64,000 bases of DNA from Actinobacteria bacterium UBA4426 (GCA_002390705.1 DGQA01000010.1:8954-72953); one strand, 5' to 3'; shown: positions 52,134 to 61,479, numbered from the stretch's first letter. Program-made: numbers and translations. The notes: generated by a model not told the origin, from the sequence alone.

Positions 52134-52585
52134 GGGTGTGTCAGCGTGGTCACTCTAAAGACCGGAATTTCCCGCACAATATTTCGCTGATACATCCGAT
52201 AGGACGACCAGGCATCACCTAAGCCGCTATATATCCGTGCCGCTTCTTCACCTTGTGCTTCTGTGAACACTGCTTCACTCACTTCACCGTCAATCTCAAT
52301 CTTGCCTTGGCCATGAGCTCGGACATTGAATACCCAGCCGGGGATTTCTTCTTGGCCGGCATTGGAACCTGCGATTCCCCAGCCCCCAGAATCGGGAACG
52401 GCCAGCAGCGGGGTCCTGCGCCATTCACCACTCCTGCGTCCAAGAGTGGTGATCCACACCACCTGCGCACCACCCGGAAAACGACGACCTAGTCTCCCCT
52501 TGCTTAACGTGTAAATTACACGATGTAAAACGGTGGTAGTTCGCAATACCGTTCCCCACACCAGGTCATAACTTTTAGATCCCAC
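52130..52585 (-). CDS. Deazaflavin (F420)-dependent nitroreductase-family protein
   Basis: The 151-residue split-barrel protein resembles Ddn of M. tuberculosis: VVWITTLGRRSGEWRRTPLLAV, then GGWGIAGSNAGQEEIPGWVFNVRAHG. These blocks bind F420. It would reduce quinones or other acceptors. F420 use is typical of actinobacteria, and the synthesis genes are not in the window. It lies two bases after the pterin dehydratase gene. Confidence 0.88.
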   Translation of the reverse strand: MGSKSYDLVWGTVLRTTTVLHRVIYTLSKGRLGRRFPGGAQVVWITTLGRRSGEWRRTPLLAVPDSGGWGIAGSNAGQEEIPGWVFNVRAHGQGKIEIDGEVSEAVFTEAQGEEAARIYSGLGDAWSSYRMYQRNIVREIPVFRVTTLTHP

Positions 52586-52587
52586 GC

Positions 52588-52890
52588 TCAGCTCCCACGC
52601 AATTCAAGTGCCACCGAATCGATCGCCGTTGCAAGTTCCCAATCAAGGGAAGTGATACCACCCGCAGAATGGGTGCTCACAGCGAACAACACTCTGTTCC
52701 AGCGAATATCAATATCCGGGTGGTGATCCATTCTTTCGGCAATCACCGCAACCGAATTAACTAATTCAATTGCTAGTAGAAAATTTGGTGCAATGAATTC
52801 TGCACTCAAGGCGTTGTCGATTCGAGACCAGTTCGCATTTCGATCTAGAAAGGACGCAATATCAGATTCAGTTGCAAGTTTTAGCATCAC
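52588..52890 (-). CDS. Pterin-4a-carbinolamine dehydratase (PCD/DCoH family)
   Basis: The 100-residue protein has the active-site stretch AERMDHHPDIDIRWNRVLF and the THSAGGITSLDWELA block of the DCoH fold. It dehydrates 4a-hydroxytetrahydropterin or has a moonlighting role. No aromatic amino acid hydroxylase is nearby. Length is normal. It overlaps the upstream remnant by 23 bases. Confidence 0.9.
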   Translation of the reverse strand: MMLKLATESDIASFLDRNANWSRIDNALSAEFIAPNFLLAIELVNSVAVIAERMDHHPDIDIRWNRVLFAVSTHSAGGITSLDWELATAIDSVALELRGS

Positions 52891-53107
52891 TTAACCGCCA
52901 ATACTGCCGTTCGAGAACAACAGGGCCCCTACCCCAACTGACAAATCCGACTTCTTTCTGGAATCTATTGGACATCCAACCGATGCTCTGAGCGGTCGAC
53001 TTAGCAAGAACCGTGTGCATAAAGCCACTGAAAATAAACATAATGCCCACCGGCGGGAAGAACATCCAAGCCAAAACCAGTGACAACGGTACGAACCAAT
53101 TCCCCAT
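52868..53107 (-). pseudogene. Truncated DUF6790-like membrane protein
   Basis: The frame codes for 79 residues: two hydrophobic segments, then TAQSIGWMSNRFQKEVGF, which looks like the SIGW-spFQ-EVG block of DUF6790-type membrane proteins. After GF the reading turns to polar sequence. In another frame SVGVGALLF continues the expected hydrophobic pattern and then stops. I take this as a frameshift. It could still be a short membrane protein as it stands; TACTCT lies seven bases before its ATG. Confidence 0.45.
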
Positions 53108-53192
53108 AGGTTTCAGAGTAGCGGAGTTAGCTCGAAGGCAAGCAAGGTTTACTGGTTAAGAGTCGCTTTGCCGAATCTATTCAAGTATTTTC

Positions 53193-53651
53193 CTATTTCG
53201 TCGACACTCCGCGAGTTTCATCCAGGCGACTCATCATCGCAATGCGCCCCTCATGACGCCCGCCATCAAATGGTGTGGTCAAGAAAACGTGAAGCGCGTC
53301 CATGGCGACGTTATCTGCAGTTATTTGCTCACCGAAACACGCAACATTGGCGTCATTGTGTCTGCGGGCCATCTCCGCATCTCGCGAATCTCGAATCACG
53401 CCACCACGCACACCGGGGATTTTGTTCACGGCCATACAAATACCTTGCCCGCTCCCGCACACGAGAACTCCACTTTCGACTTCTCCCCCTGCCACCGCAC
53501 GTCCCACCATGGCACCGAAGTCCGGATAATCACACCGTTCCTTATTGAAGGTCCCCACATCCAGGGTCTGATGCCCCTGCTCCATAAGCCACGCTCGCAA
53601 AGTTTCTTTAAGGGTAAAACCAGCATGATCTGATCCAATTGCGATCTTCAT
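53193..53651 (-). CDS. rpiB: Ribose-5-phosphate isomerase B
   Basis: The 152-residue enzyme interconverts ribose 5-phosphate and ribulose 5-phosphate. It has IGSDHAGFTLKE at the N terminus and the cysteine in VCGSGQGIC of the RpiB active site, and RHNDANVACFGE later. The start at 53651 overlaps the xylB stop by four bases. The coupling to xylB makes sense because both feed pentose phosphates. Confidence 0.95.
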   Translation of the reverse strand: MKIAIGSDHAGFTLKETLRAWLMEQGHQTLDVGTFNKERCDYPDFGAMVGRAVAGGEVESGVLVCGSGQGICMAVNKIPGVRGGVIRDSRDAEMARRHNDANVACFGEQITADNVAMDALHVFLTTPFDGGRHEGRIAMMSRLDETRGVSTK

Positions 53652-55057
53652 GGATTCTCCTGTTCGGTTATTTTTTCGATCATTATGTCGCGTTGAGCGC
53701 GAAGATACTCCACAGTTTCTCGATTGGGCACGACTACATCGGACCAATTGGGTGGGACAGGGAGACTCGTGAGGCCCGCTCCCAGCAGCGCGGCCCCGAT
53801 CACCGCAGCATCAGGCGCATCCATCACTGCTAAGGGCAACCCGGTCGAGTCCGCAAGGAGCTGGCGAAACACCGGGTCATGGGTTCCACCTCCCACTAAA
53901 GGCGTCGGCCGCGGCAGAGACGCGCCGATGTTCTGAACGGTAATAGCGCCCAGTGCCACTGCCTGAGCGACTCCGACAAGAATACTTCGCAGTAGAGCTG
54001 AACGGTCCGTTCCTAATGACAAGCCATGCAACGAACCGCGCAGGTTCGGGTTCATGAACGGTGTCCGTTCTCCAGCGACATAAGGAACATACAACGGGTC
54101 GTCGTCCCGGACTCCTTCCGCGAGCGCGGCCGTCGCTTCTTCGATGGAACTACCAAACCACTTAAGTGCCGTATTGAGAGAGAGTCCGGCGTTCTGAACC
54201 GCCCCAATTCGGTACCAACCCGCACCAGGTTCTCCCACCACAGCAAACGTGTGGGTGCACAGGCTCGAATCGAGAGTTGGTCCTTCAAGAACGCGAACAG
54301 TTTGGGAACCACTCCCCACAGCAATAAAACCTTGGCCGGGAACAAGCCCGAGCCCAGCCACAACACAAGCCGTGTCGGCTCCACCAATTGCGCTCTCGAT
54401 CTCTTGGCTCCCACACTTCACGAGTCCGCCATTTGACTGAGATGCTCGCACGGGGGGTAGCAGCTTTGGATCGATTGCAGACCAAGTCACCGCTTCCTTT
54501 GACCACTGGCCGGCTTCTACATCAAAGAGCAACGTGCCTGAGGCGTCACTCGGGTCTGTCCCGATGCTGCCACCAAGTGCAGCCCGTAGCCAGTCTTTAG
54601 GCTGCAAAACGTGGGATGCGCGCGCAAGGAGATCTGACTCATGACGCCCAAGCCAAGCGAGTGTCGTTGCCGCGAAACCTGGGACTGCTGGTGACCCTAG
54701 GTGCGCTAACAACTCTGCATCCATCTCACGAGCCATCCGCTCAGCTTCGGTGGCGGCCCGGCTGTCAGCCCAAAGGATTGCTGGACGCAAGGGTTTTAAA
54801 TGGCGATCAGCGACAACCACTCCATGCATTTGCCCTGAGAAGCCGACTGAACTGGGCGTATCGTTCGATTCGGTCAACACACGCATTACTACATTTTGGG
54901 TGGCCGCAAGCCATACATTAGGATCACTCTCTGCCCAGCCAGGTTGGGTGGAACGGACTGAATAACTTTGACTGGCTCGTGCAAGCACCTGGCCAGACTC
55001 GCTCACCAAGGCGCACTTCACTGACCCCGTCCCGAGGTCAATTCCAAGCATGGTCAT
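53648..55057 (-). CDS. xylB: Xylulokinase
   Basis: The 469-residue FGGY kinase phosphorylates xylulose. It has GIDLGTGSVKC for phosphate binding, SGQMHGVV and WADSRAATEAER for substrate, and the late VGGGTHDPVFRQLLADSTG block. It is 5 kb from the xylose operon on the same strand and coupled to rpiB. Fit to xylulose over related sugars rests on motif resemblance and context. AAAGG lies about ten bases before the ATG. Confidence 0.9.
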   Translation of the reverse strand: MTMLGIDLGTGSVKCALVSESGQVLARASQSYSVRSTQPGWAESDPNVWLAATQNVVMRVLTESNDTPSSVGFSGQMHGVVVADRHLKPLRPAILWADSRAATEAERMAREMDAELLAHLGSPAVPGFAATTLAWLGRHESDLLARASHVLQPKDWLRAALGGSIGTDPSDASGTLLFDVEAGQWSKEAVTWSAIDPKLLPPVRASQSNGGLVKCGSQEIESAIGGADTACVVAGLGLVPGQGFIAVGSGSQTVRVLEGPTLDSSLCTHTFAVVGEPGAGWYRIGAVQNAGLSLNTALKWFGSSIEEATAALAEGVRDDDPLYVPYVAGERTPFMNPNLRGSLHGLSLGTDRSALLRSILVGVAQAVALGAITVQNIGASLPRPTPLVGGGTHDPVFRQLLADSTGLPLAVMDAPDAAVIGAALLGAGLTSLPVPPNWSDVVVPNRETVEYLRAQRDIMIEKITEQENP

Positions 55058-55287
55058 ACGACGGGCCCTTTCGCCTCAATGTCCGCGATAATCAAACTCT
55101 ACTGAAAGCTTAAAAAATTACGCTCCTGCTACACCTACACGCATGGGCTCGCGAGATGGGTTCGCGAACAAACCGTGCACAAAAGCCTTATGTTGGATTT
55201 TCCATGTAGCTCTCAGAAATAATCCATCAGTTTCGAAATGTGAGCACGAAAAATAGCCTCATCAGGGGGTGGGAAACTTGCCAGTTG

Positions 55288-55359
55288 TGGGTCGCCGGGG
55301 ACTCGAACCCCGAACCTACGGATTAAAAGTCCGCAGCTCTACCATTGAGCTAGCAACCC
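55288..55359 (-). tRNA. tRNA-Lys(UUU)
   Basis: On the minus strand acceptor GGGTTGC pairs with GCGACCC, the anticodon loop is CTTTTAA (anticodon UUU), and the T-loop is GTTCGAGTC. CCA is not encoded. The 230 bases to xylB carry no gene. Confidence 0.95.
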
Positions 55360-55426
55360 CGATGCACAGGTAAATCCTAATGGTCGACCACTTTCCCGAT
55401 AATCTGGCACCAAATGGGAATTGCCG

Positions 55427-56164
55427 CTAGCTCTGCTGGCCCATGGACCACAGCTGCCAAACGGTAGTGCGAACACTGCGAGGCTGCTGGAGCACTGAGA
55501 CGACTGCATGAGCGACGTCGTCAGCTACCAGCCAGTCGGCGAAACGTTCATCGTTTTCAACGCGGCCAGCGCCAACTGCGAATTCTGTGCCCACACCGGC
55601 CGGGCACACGGCGGTGACGCGGATCCCCTTCTCCCGCAGTTCCCGATCCAAGGCACCGGCTAGACCAACCTGCGCAAACTTGGTTCCGGCGTACACGGCT
55701 TCGTCTCCACCTCCACGAAACCCCGCAACCGAGGAAACAATCACGATGTCTCCTGACCCGGTTGTTTTGAGCATCTCGGGAACGCCGGCACGAATAGTCC
55801 AGACTGTGCCGTCGTAATTGGTGTGCATCATGCGACGGAGTTCATCATCCGAGTGGTCCAAAATAGAGCCATAGATGCCGATACCAGCGTTCGGGACAAT
55901 TGAGTCGATTTTTCCAAATTTTTCCACCGCTGCATTAATCAACGCCTGGTTGTCTTCAACCGAACGGACATCCATGGGACAAGCGACAGCGTTGTCAGGT
56001 CCGAGTTGCTCAACCAACGCATGCAGCCGTTCAGCGTTACGCGCACCTAGTGACACCTTGGCACCAAGTTCAACAAGTTGTTCGGCGGTTGCTTTACCAA
56101 TTCCGGAGGTTGCTCCCGTGATGGCAACTACGGTGTCTTTTAGGTCGCGCAACGTGTAGGTCAT
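55427..56164 (-). CDS. SDR-family oxidoreductase
   Basis: The 245-residue classical short-chain dehydrogenase has the NADP loop GATSGIG, NAG in VPNAGIGIYG, catalytic serine in IVIVSSVAG and YAGTK with tyrosine and lysine. The substrate cannot be told. It is divergent from a Gfo/Idh gene, and each has a leaderless-type -10. Confidence 0.9.
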   Translation of the reverse strand: MTYTLRDLKDTVVAITGATSGIGKATAEQLVELGAKVSLGARNAERLHALVEQLGPDNAVACPMDVRSVEDNQALINAAVEKFGKIDSIVPNAGIGIYGSILDHSDDELRRMMHTNYDGTVWTIRAGVPEMLKTTGSGDIVIVSSVAGFRGGGDEAVYAGTKFAQVGLAGALDRELREKGIRVTAVCPAGVGTEFAVGAGRVENDERFADWLVADDVAHAVVSVLQQPRSVRTTVWQLWSMGQQS

Positions 56165-56170
56165 GCTTTC

Positions 56171-56176
56171 ATCCTA
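56171..56176 (-). promoter_or_regulatory. Leaderless -10 element of the SDR gene
   Basis: On the minus strand TAGGAT is followed by six bases and ATG 56164. Confidence 0.5.
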
Positions 56177-56199
56177 ATGGTGCACTATGCGAGTACCGG

Positions 56200-56205
56200 T
56201 AGGCT
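56200..56205 (+). promoter_or_regulatory. Leaderless -10 element of the Gfo/Idh gene
   Basis: TAGGCT is followed by six bases and ATG 56212. Confidence 0.5.
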
Positions 56206-56211
56206 GGTGAC

Positions 56212-57279
56212 ATGAAAACTGCCGTGATTTTCGGGTATGGGCTGGCAGGAAAAATCTTTCATGGGCAACTACTTCACTCTATTCCTGGTTTCGAGGTGAT
56301 CGGGATTTTAACGGGAAACGATCAACGGGTATCTCAGGCGAAATCTGATTTTCCACATGCGCTGGTGAGCAATGATCTCGACGCTTTACTTGATTTGAAC
56401 CCTGACTTGGTGATCGTTGCAGGCGCCAACGTCACTCACATGCCTCACTCACGAGCCGCACTTTCCCGCGGAATCAACGTCGTGATCGATAAACCAATCG
56501 CTGCTAACGCCCAGGCAGTTGCAGAGCTTGGTGAACTAGCGGAAGCCAACGGTGTCGCCGTTCTCCCATTTCAGAACCGCCGTTGGGATTCAGATTATCT
56601 CACTCTCAAAGCGGCTGTGGGTTCGGGAACGATCGGTACTCCACATAGATTTGAATCGCGGATGGAAAGATTCCGTCTTCTCCCCAAGGGAGACTGGCGG
56701 GAATTGAAAGATCCCGAAGCGCTTGGTGGCGTGCTCTACGATTTCGCACCTCATCTTGTCGATCAAGCCCTGGACCTCATGGGACCCGTGGTTTCGGTCA
56801 ACGCCCACGCCCGAACCCTGCGCGAGATTCCAGTATCTGATGACGACCTACTAATCATGTTGCAGCACGAATCTGGTGGAATTTCTTATCTCGTGGGTTC
56901 ACTCGCCACTGCTTTACCTGGACCACGATTCACACTCGCCGGAACTACAGGTGCCCTGCGCATTAATGACGTGGACACTCAAGAAAAGCACCTCAAACTG
57001 GGTGTGATTCCCGGAGACGGTTGGGGGGTTGAGTCTGATGAGTCAATTATTGAAATTTGGTCAAGTGATGCGGCCGGAGAACTCACGCATTCAACGTTGC
57101 CAAGTGAAATTGGCAACTGGCCCGAATACTATCGAGAGGTTCTGGCTTTCCTCACCGAATCTGTACTACCAACTGTCACGCTGGATCAAGCCGTAGCCAC
57201 AACGCGGGTGATAGATGCAGCTCGAATTTCAGTTGCTAATGGTGAAGTTGTGCGCCTGGAGCCACCGGCAAGTCATTGA
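56212..57279 (+). CDS. Gfo/Idh/MocA-family oxidoreductase
   Basis: The 355-residue protein has the N-terminal dinucleotide fold (FGYGLAGKIFH), the INVVIDKPIAANA segment with the DKP version of the EKP motif, and the beta-sheet domain with QNRRWDSDY and YDFAPHLVDQAL. It oxidises a sugar or cyclitol with NAD(P). Near the xylose operon a pentose or inositol substrate is possible, but not shown. It overlaps the convergent epimerase by 44 bases. Confidence 0.9.
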   Translation: MKTAVIFGYGLAGKIFHGQLLHSIPGFEVIGILTGNDQRVSQAKSDFPHALVSNDLDALLDLNPDLVIVAGANVTHMPHSRAALSRGINVVIDKPIAANAQAVAELGELAEANGVAVLPFQNRRWDSDYLTLKAAVGSGTIGTPHRFESRMERFRLLPKGDWRELKDPEALGGVLYDFAPHLVDQALDLMGPVVSVNAHARTLREIPVSDDDLLIMLQHESGGISYLVGSLATALPGPRFTLAGTTGALRINDVDTQEKHLKLGVIPGDGWGVESDESIIEIWSSDAAGELTHSTLPSEIGNWPEYYREVLAFLTESVLPTVTLDQAVATTRVIDAARISVANGEVVRLEPPASH

Positions 57280-58111
57280 AGGTTTTCAAAACCCACTGAG
57301 TTTTCATGCGAGCCGGTTCACTCTTATGGCAGGCGATCACCGATTCACTAAACGGGCCGTTAAGTGAATTAGGTGCACCGGTTTGCGGTTCAACGCAGAT
57401 CAAATCTCCATGGCCGGTGTAGATCACGAACCATCGGTGAGAGTTCGTTACCCGCAATTGCAATGCGCCAGGCCAATCAATAGTTACGACTCGATTTGGC
57501 ACAATTAGGGCATCGTCGAGAGGCCCCCGGTTATTATCAAAATCGACGAGCTCACCGGTCGGTAGTGAACCTGACTTGGTGAGAATTTTTGCATCAGCAA
57601 TGTGAAGCTGAGCGGGCGAACCCACGCTCAATGATTTGCGGAACCATGGGTGCCAGCCCACGACAACATTTATGGGCACCTCACTTCTTGGGGTGACTTG
57701 AATTATGGTCTCAAGTGAATGCGCGCGAATATTCCAAGTGAATGTGATGTCCAGGATACTTGACCAATCAGTTATTGACTGTCGTGCAATAAACGTCGTG
57801 CAGTCTTCGCTCTCTATGACGTTCCAACTTGACGCGGGGCGGTCAAATGACACTCCGTGAAGTGCCCAACCCTGATAGTTGACGTCTTGTTCCGATAATT
57901 CACCGTTCACACAGATTGAATTGTTCTCCAATCTGCCCGCCCAAGGGACCATGGGGTAAAAACCAAACTCCACTGGATCTTTGCCAGCAGCTCCCAGCAA
58001 CTCGACTCCCTGGTATTGCCAACTCATCGCCCGCCCTGCGAGCCTGGTATTAAAAATTAATTGATGGCCACGAAATCCGACTTCCACGTGCGAGTCATTA
58101 GATGAGTACAA
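57236..58111 (-). CDS. Aldose 1-epimerase family protein
   Basis: The 291-residue galactose-mutarotase-fold protein has the substrate-binding arginine and histidine in PWAGRL and HGVSFDRP, the catalytic histidine in VVGWHPWF and the catalytic glutamate in CVEPQTGAPN. It would interconvert alpha and beta sugars, here probably xylose. No ATG fits. A TTG at 58111 just before the end of the ROK gene is my choice; the frame extends to 58180 within that gene. It is the last gene of the xylose operon and overlaps the convergent Gfo gene by 44 bases. Confidence 0.85.
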   Translation of the reverse strand: MYSSNDSHVEVGFRGHQLIFNTRLAGRAMSWQYQGVELLGAAGKDPVEFGFYPMVPWAGRLENNSICVNGELSEQDVNYQGWALHGVSFDRPASSWNVIESEDCTTFIARQSITDWSSILDITFTWNIRAHSLETIIQVTPRSEVPINVVVGWHPWFRKSLSVGSPAQLHIADAKILTKSGSLPTGELVDFDNNRGPLDDALIVPNRVVTIDWPGALQLRVTNSHRWFVIYTGHGDLICVEPQTGAPNSLNGPFSESVIACHKSEPARMKTQWVLKTFNDLPVAPGAQLHH

Positions 58112-59309
58112 ACGCTCGATCCATTTCGTGCAATGGATCTGACAGCAGCGGTCCAAATGCGGCTTCTGCCGCCCCAGCAAGCGGGCTGTTCAGTAACAAA
58201 GAAGGAAGCGAGATATGAGCCCGGGTCTGAGTATTCGGCCGAGACTGATCAATTCGTGCGTCCACCACTTCACTGATGTACGGATAGATCTCTGCTAGGT
58301 GGCCACCAAGAACAATATAGTTGGGATCGATACTGTTCATCAGGTTGACGAGTCCGACACCAACCCACTCACCCACCCCTGACAGTGCTCGTTTTATGTC
58401 AGTAAGCTCCGTCAGCGACTCTGCCACAAGATCCGAAAATGAACCTTGACCCGGCAAAAATCCCACCGCAGAAAAAATCGCGTCTCTGCCCACTTCCGTC
58501 TCCCAACACCCCCGGCTTCCGCAGTTGCAGGGTTCGCCAGTTGGATTCACCACCATGTGTCCCAATTCGCCTGCGAAGCCACTGCCCCCGGCTAACACCT
58601 TTCCTCCCAAAACAACTCCACCGCCCACACCAACATCTCCCGACAGGTAAACAACACTCGATGTAGCGGTGGCAGCACCACGAACAAATTCGGCGACCGC
58701 GCCAAGATTCGCATCATTTCCTAAGACCACGGTCGGGCAAACCCCGATATGTGCACATAAGGAATCTGTCATCAATTGACCGAATGGAACATCGATCCAA
58801 CCCAGGTTGGGCGCCTTGCGAATAAAGCCAAGCTCAGTCTCCACTACTCCCGGGATCGCGATGCCCACTCCAAGCCAGACCGCTCCAGTGGGTAACGAAG
58901 CAAAAAGTTCGTCCGTACTCTCTAAAATTGTGGCAATTGCTTTTTTCACCGGATAAGGACCATCCTCGCGGGATCGGTGAATTGTTGCCAGCACTTCACC
59001 GCCCAAACCGACAGCGGCGGCAACTATCCGATCAACGCCAAGATCAAATGCAAGAACAAAATTGTGTGAACTACTCGTGCGCACAACTAGAGAAGGGCGA
59101 CCGCGTGACCCACCCACTCCAGAAACTTCCTCCACCAGGCCTACTTTTGCCAGATCTGAGACAAGCGCCCCGATGGTGCTGCGATTGAGCCCGGTAAGAA
59201 GCACCAGATCTGAACGGCTTAATTCGCCGTTCTCATGCAGATAACGCATGACTCTGGCGAGATTGTGCCGCTTGACTTCGTCGGGTGTGACTGGTGATGG
59301 TTTCAACAT
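58098..59309 (-). CDS. xylR: ROK-family repressor, XylR-like
   Basis: The 403-residue regulator has an N-terminal winged helix (RSDLVLLTGLNRSTIGALVSDL) and a ROK sugar-sensing domain with LGNDANLGAVAEF and the zinc site CNCGSRGCWE. ROK regulators of this length repress sugar genes, and this one lies inside the xylose operon. It likely binds the palindrome at 63850-63866 in front of xylA, but this is inference. It is 12 bases after the permease gene. Confidence 0.9.
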   Translation of the reverse strand: MLKPSPVTPDEVKRHNLARVMRYLHENGELSRSDLVLLTGLNRSTIGALVSDLAKVGLVEEVSGVGGSRGRPSLVVRTSSSHNFVLAFDLGVDRIVAAAVGLGGEVLATIHRSREDGPYPVKKAIATILESTDELFASLPTGAVWLGVGIAIPGVVETELGFIRKAPNLGWIDVPFGQLMTDSLCAHIGVCPTVVLGNDANLGAVAEFVRGAATATSSVVYLSGDVGVGGGVVLGGKVLAGGSGFAGELGHMVVNPTGEPCNCGSRGCWETEVGRDAIFSAVGFLPGQGSFSDLVAESLTELTDIKRALSGVGEWVGVGLVNLMNSIDPNYIVLGGHLAEIYPYISEVVDARIDQSRPNTQTRAHISLPSLLLNSPLAGAAEAAFGPLLSDPLHEMDRAFVLI

Positions 59310-59321
59310 TTCGAGGGCGTT

Positions 59322-60569
59322 TTACCGCATGACTCCTTGCGACCGTTTACGTGACAGCGCATCTGCACCCGCTGCCAACATCAGCACGGAACCGGTGATC
59401 ATTAACTTGACACCCGCGGAGTAACCCAACAATCCCATTCCGTTGTCAATCACTGCGACAACCGCGCCACCAATAAGGGCATCGTGGATTCGACCCCGAC
59501 CACCGAAAAGACTGGTTCCACCAATAACCGCTGCCGCAATAGCATTCAGAACGATGAACTTTCCGGCATTAGGATCAACTGAAGCCGCTCGAGATGCGAA
59601 GACGATGCCCGAAAAAGCTGCTGTTCCAGAACAAATTGTGAACACGATGATGCGGATGCGACTGACGCTAATTCCCGCGCGCCGTGCGGCTTCTACATTG
59701 CCACCGACAGCGTACACGTGGCGACCAAAAGTGGTTCTGTTCAAAATAAAGCCGTATACCAATGTCAATACTGCAATGATCGGCACGATTATTGGCACAC
59801 CACTTAGCGGGTTTAGTTCAGGATTCACACTACGTTCTAAACTCAATGCCCACACAATTGCGAAACCAATTACTGCCATAACGACGGTTTTGATAAGGAT
59901 CATGGACAGTGAATTTGCAGCGAAGCCTCGGGCGAGTCGACGAGAGCGACCGATAAATGAGAACAGAAAATAACCAATAATTACTACTGCGTAAAAGACC
60001 CAACCGAGCCAGATCGGCAAATTCTTGTTCTCAATTGCTAGGACCACTTCGTCCGTCACCCGGACGTTCCCACCAACACCAATGATTACCAGGATAAGTC
60101 CTTGAAAGGCAAGGAACAGTGCCAACGTCACAACAAATGATGGGATACCAATCTTTGCTACCAAAATTCCAATAAACAGACCAATCGCGATTCCGGCAAG
60201 CAGGGCGATAGCGATCGCAATGGGCCAAGCAAATCCCCACCTAGACAAAGACACGGCAAGCAGGGCGCCGGCCACACCTGATGTCACTCCAGCTGACAAG
60301 TCGATCTCTCCAAGGAGGAGCACAAAAATTAACCCCATGGCCAAAATCATGACTACCGCCGCTTGGGTGAAAAAGTTTGCGAAGTTCAAAGGTGTAAAAA
60401 AAACGGGATTCGCAAGTGAAAATAGGGCAACCAATACAACGAGCCCGATGACTGCAGGCAACGAGCCCATGTCACCGCTACGCACCTTTATTCGATAAGC
60501 CTTCCATGATTGAGCAACGCCACTGGCCTTGGACTTCATGTACTCAGGGACTTCGACGTCGGTACTCAT
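59322..60569 (-). CDS. xylH: Xylose-type ABC transporter permease
   Basis: The 415-residue protein has about ten membrane helices and the ribose/xylose permease pattern (LLGEIDLSAGVTSG and AAAVIGGTSLFGGRG). It forms the channel of the importer. The length fits XylH. Its start overlaps the ATPase stop by four bases. Confidence 0.92.
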   Translation of the reverse strand: MSTDVEVPEYMKSKASGVAQSWKAYRIKVRSGDMGSLPAVIGLVVLVALFSLANPVFFTPLNFANFFTQAAVVMILAMGLIFVLLLGEIDLSAGVTSGVAGALLAVSLSRWGFAWPIAIAIALLAGIAIGLFIGILVAKIGIPSFVVTLALFLAFQGLILVIIGVGGNVRVTDEVVLAIENKNLPIWLGWVFYAVVIIGYFLFSFIGRSRRLARGFAANSLSMILIKTVVMAVIGFAIVWALSLERSVNPELNPLSGVPIIVPIIAVLTLVYGFILNRTTFGRHVYAVGGNVEAARRAGISVSRIRIIVFTICSGTAAFSGIVFASRAASVDPNAGKFIVLNAIAAAVIGGTSLFGGRGRIHDALIGGAVVAVIDNGMGLLGYSAGVKLMITGSVLMLAAGADALSRKRSQGVMR

Positions 60570-61336
60570 GAATTCGCTCCGCTCTGCGCCGTCAGGTCAG
60601 TTTTTCCGCCAGTTATGTACTCGACTACCTCTCCGCTATTGGTTTCGGCTACTCGAAGTCGAGTCACCATAGTTCCTAGATAGAGGACGTAGACATAGTC
60701 GGCCACTTCAAAAATATCTTGCAAGTTATGAGAAATAATTACGACGCCGAGCCCGCTGTCAGCCAGCCTGCGTACCAATGCAAGTACTTGTTCCGTCTGA
60801 GCCACACCGAGTGCAGCAGTCGGTTCGTCAAGAATGACTACTTTGTTGTTCCATAACACTGATCGTGCAATAGCGACAGTTTGTCGTTGTCCACCTGAGA
60901 GACTTGACACTTTTTGTCGCAAAGAGGAAACAGTTCGCACCGACAGGGACTGCAACGTCTCGCCAGCGCGCGACTCCATGTCGCCTTCATCTAGCGCCAC
61001 GCCACGCTTCAGTTCTCGTCCAAGAAACATGTTTTGAACAATGTCAAGATTGTCACAGAGCGCTAAGTCTTGGTACACCACTTCAATACCCAGTTGCGAG
61101 GCTGCACGGGGATCACCAAGTTCAACTTCCTTGCCGTCAAAAAAAATCGTTCCGCTGTCAAAAGGCTGTATTCCCGCCAACCCTTTGATCAGGGTTGACT
61201 TGCCCGCACCGTTGTCGCCAACGAGCGCTGTGACCGAACCTGCTTCGACGGAAAAGTCAATTCCTTGCAGCACGTCGACCGCACCGAAACTCTTGGTAAC
61301 GCCCTTGACTTCCAGGATAGCACTTGGAGATTCCAT
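60566..61336 (-). CDS. Sugar ABC transporter ATPase, single domain
   Basis: The 256-residue protein has one ATPase domain: Walker A GDNGAGKST, signature SSLSGGQRQTVAIA, Walker B VVILDEPTAALG and SHNL. E. coli XylG has two such domains fused and is about twice as long; this is the single-domain FrcA type, so it must work as a homodimer. It lies 143 bases after the binding-protein gene, with a large hairpin in between, and overlaps the permease. Confidence 0.92.
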   Translation of the reverse strand: MESPSAILEVKGVTKSFGAVDVLQGIDFSVEAGSVTALVGDNGAGKSTLIKGLAGIQPFDSGTIFFDGKEVELGDPRAASQLGIEVVYQDLALCDNLDIVQNMFLGRELKRGVALDEGDMESRAGETLQSLSVRTVSSLRQKVSSLSGGQRQTVAIARSVLWNNKVVILDEPTAALGVAQTEQVLALVRRLADSGLGVVIISHNLQDIFEVADYVYVLYLGTMVTRLRVAETNSGEVVEYITGGKTDLTAQSGANS

Positions 61337-61429
61337 TTTTTCGCCTCATTTTCCTTTGCAAAACAATCGCACCAGAGTAGAGGAATTTGGCGAACCAGAA
61401 ACCACTTTTGATCAATTGCTGTGATAGCA

Positions 61430-61461
61430 GTGTGGGCTCGCACTGAAGTGCGAGCCCACAC
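61430..61461 (-). other. Strong hairpin between binding-protein and ATPase genes
   Basis: The arms GTGTGGGCTCGCACT and AGTGCGAGCCCACAC pair perfectly over 15 bases around two bases. No T tract follows on the minus strand. It starts 18 bases after the stop of the binding-protein gene. It probably protects that mRNA or partly stops transcription. Confidence 0.8.
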
Positions 61462-61479
61462 CGTTTACCTATTTAATCT

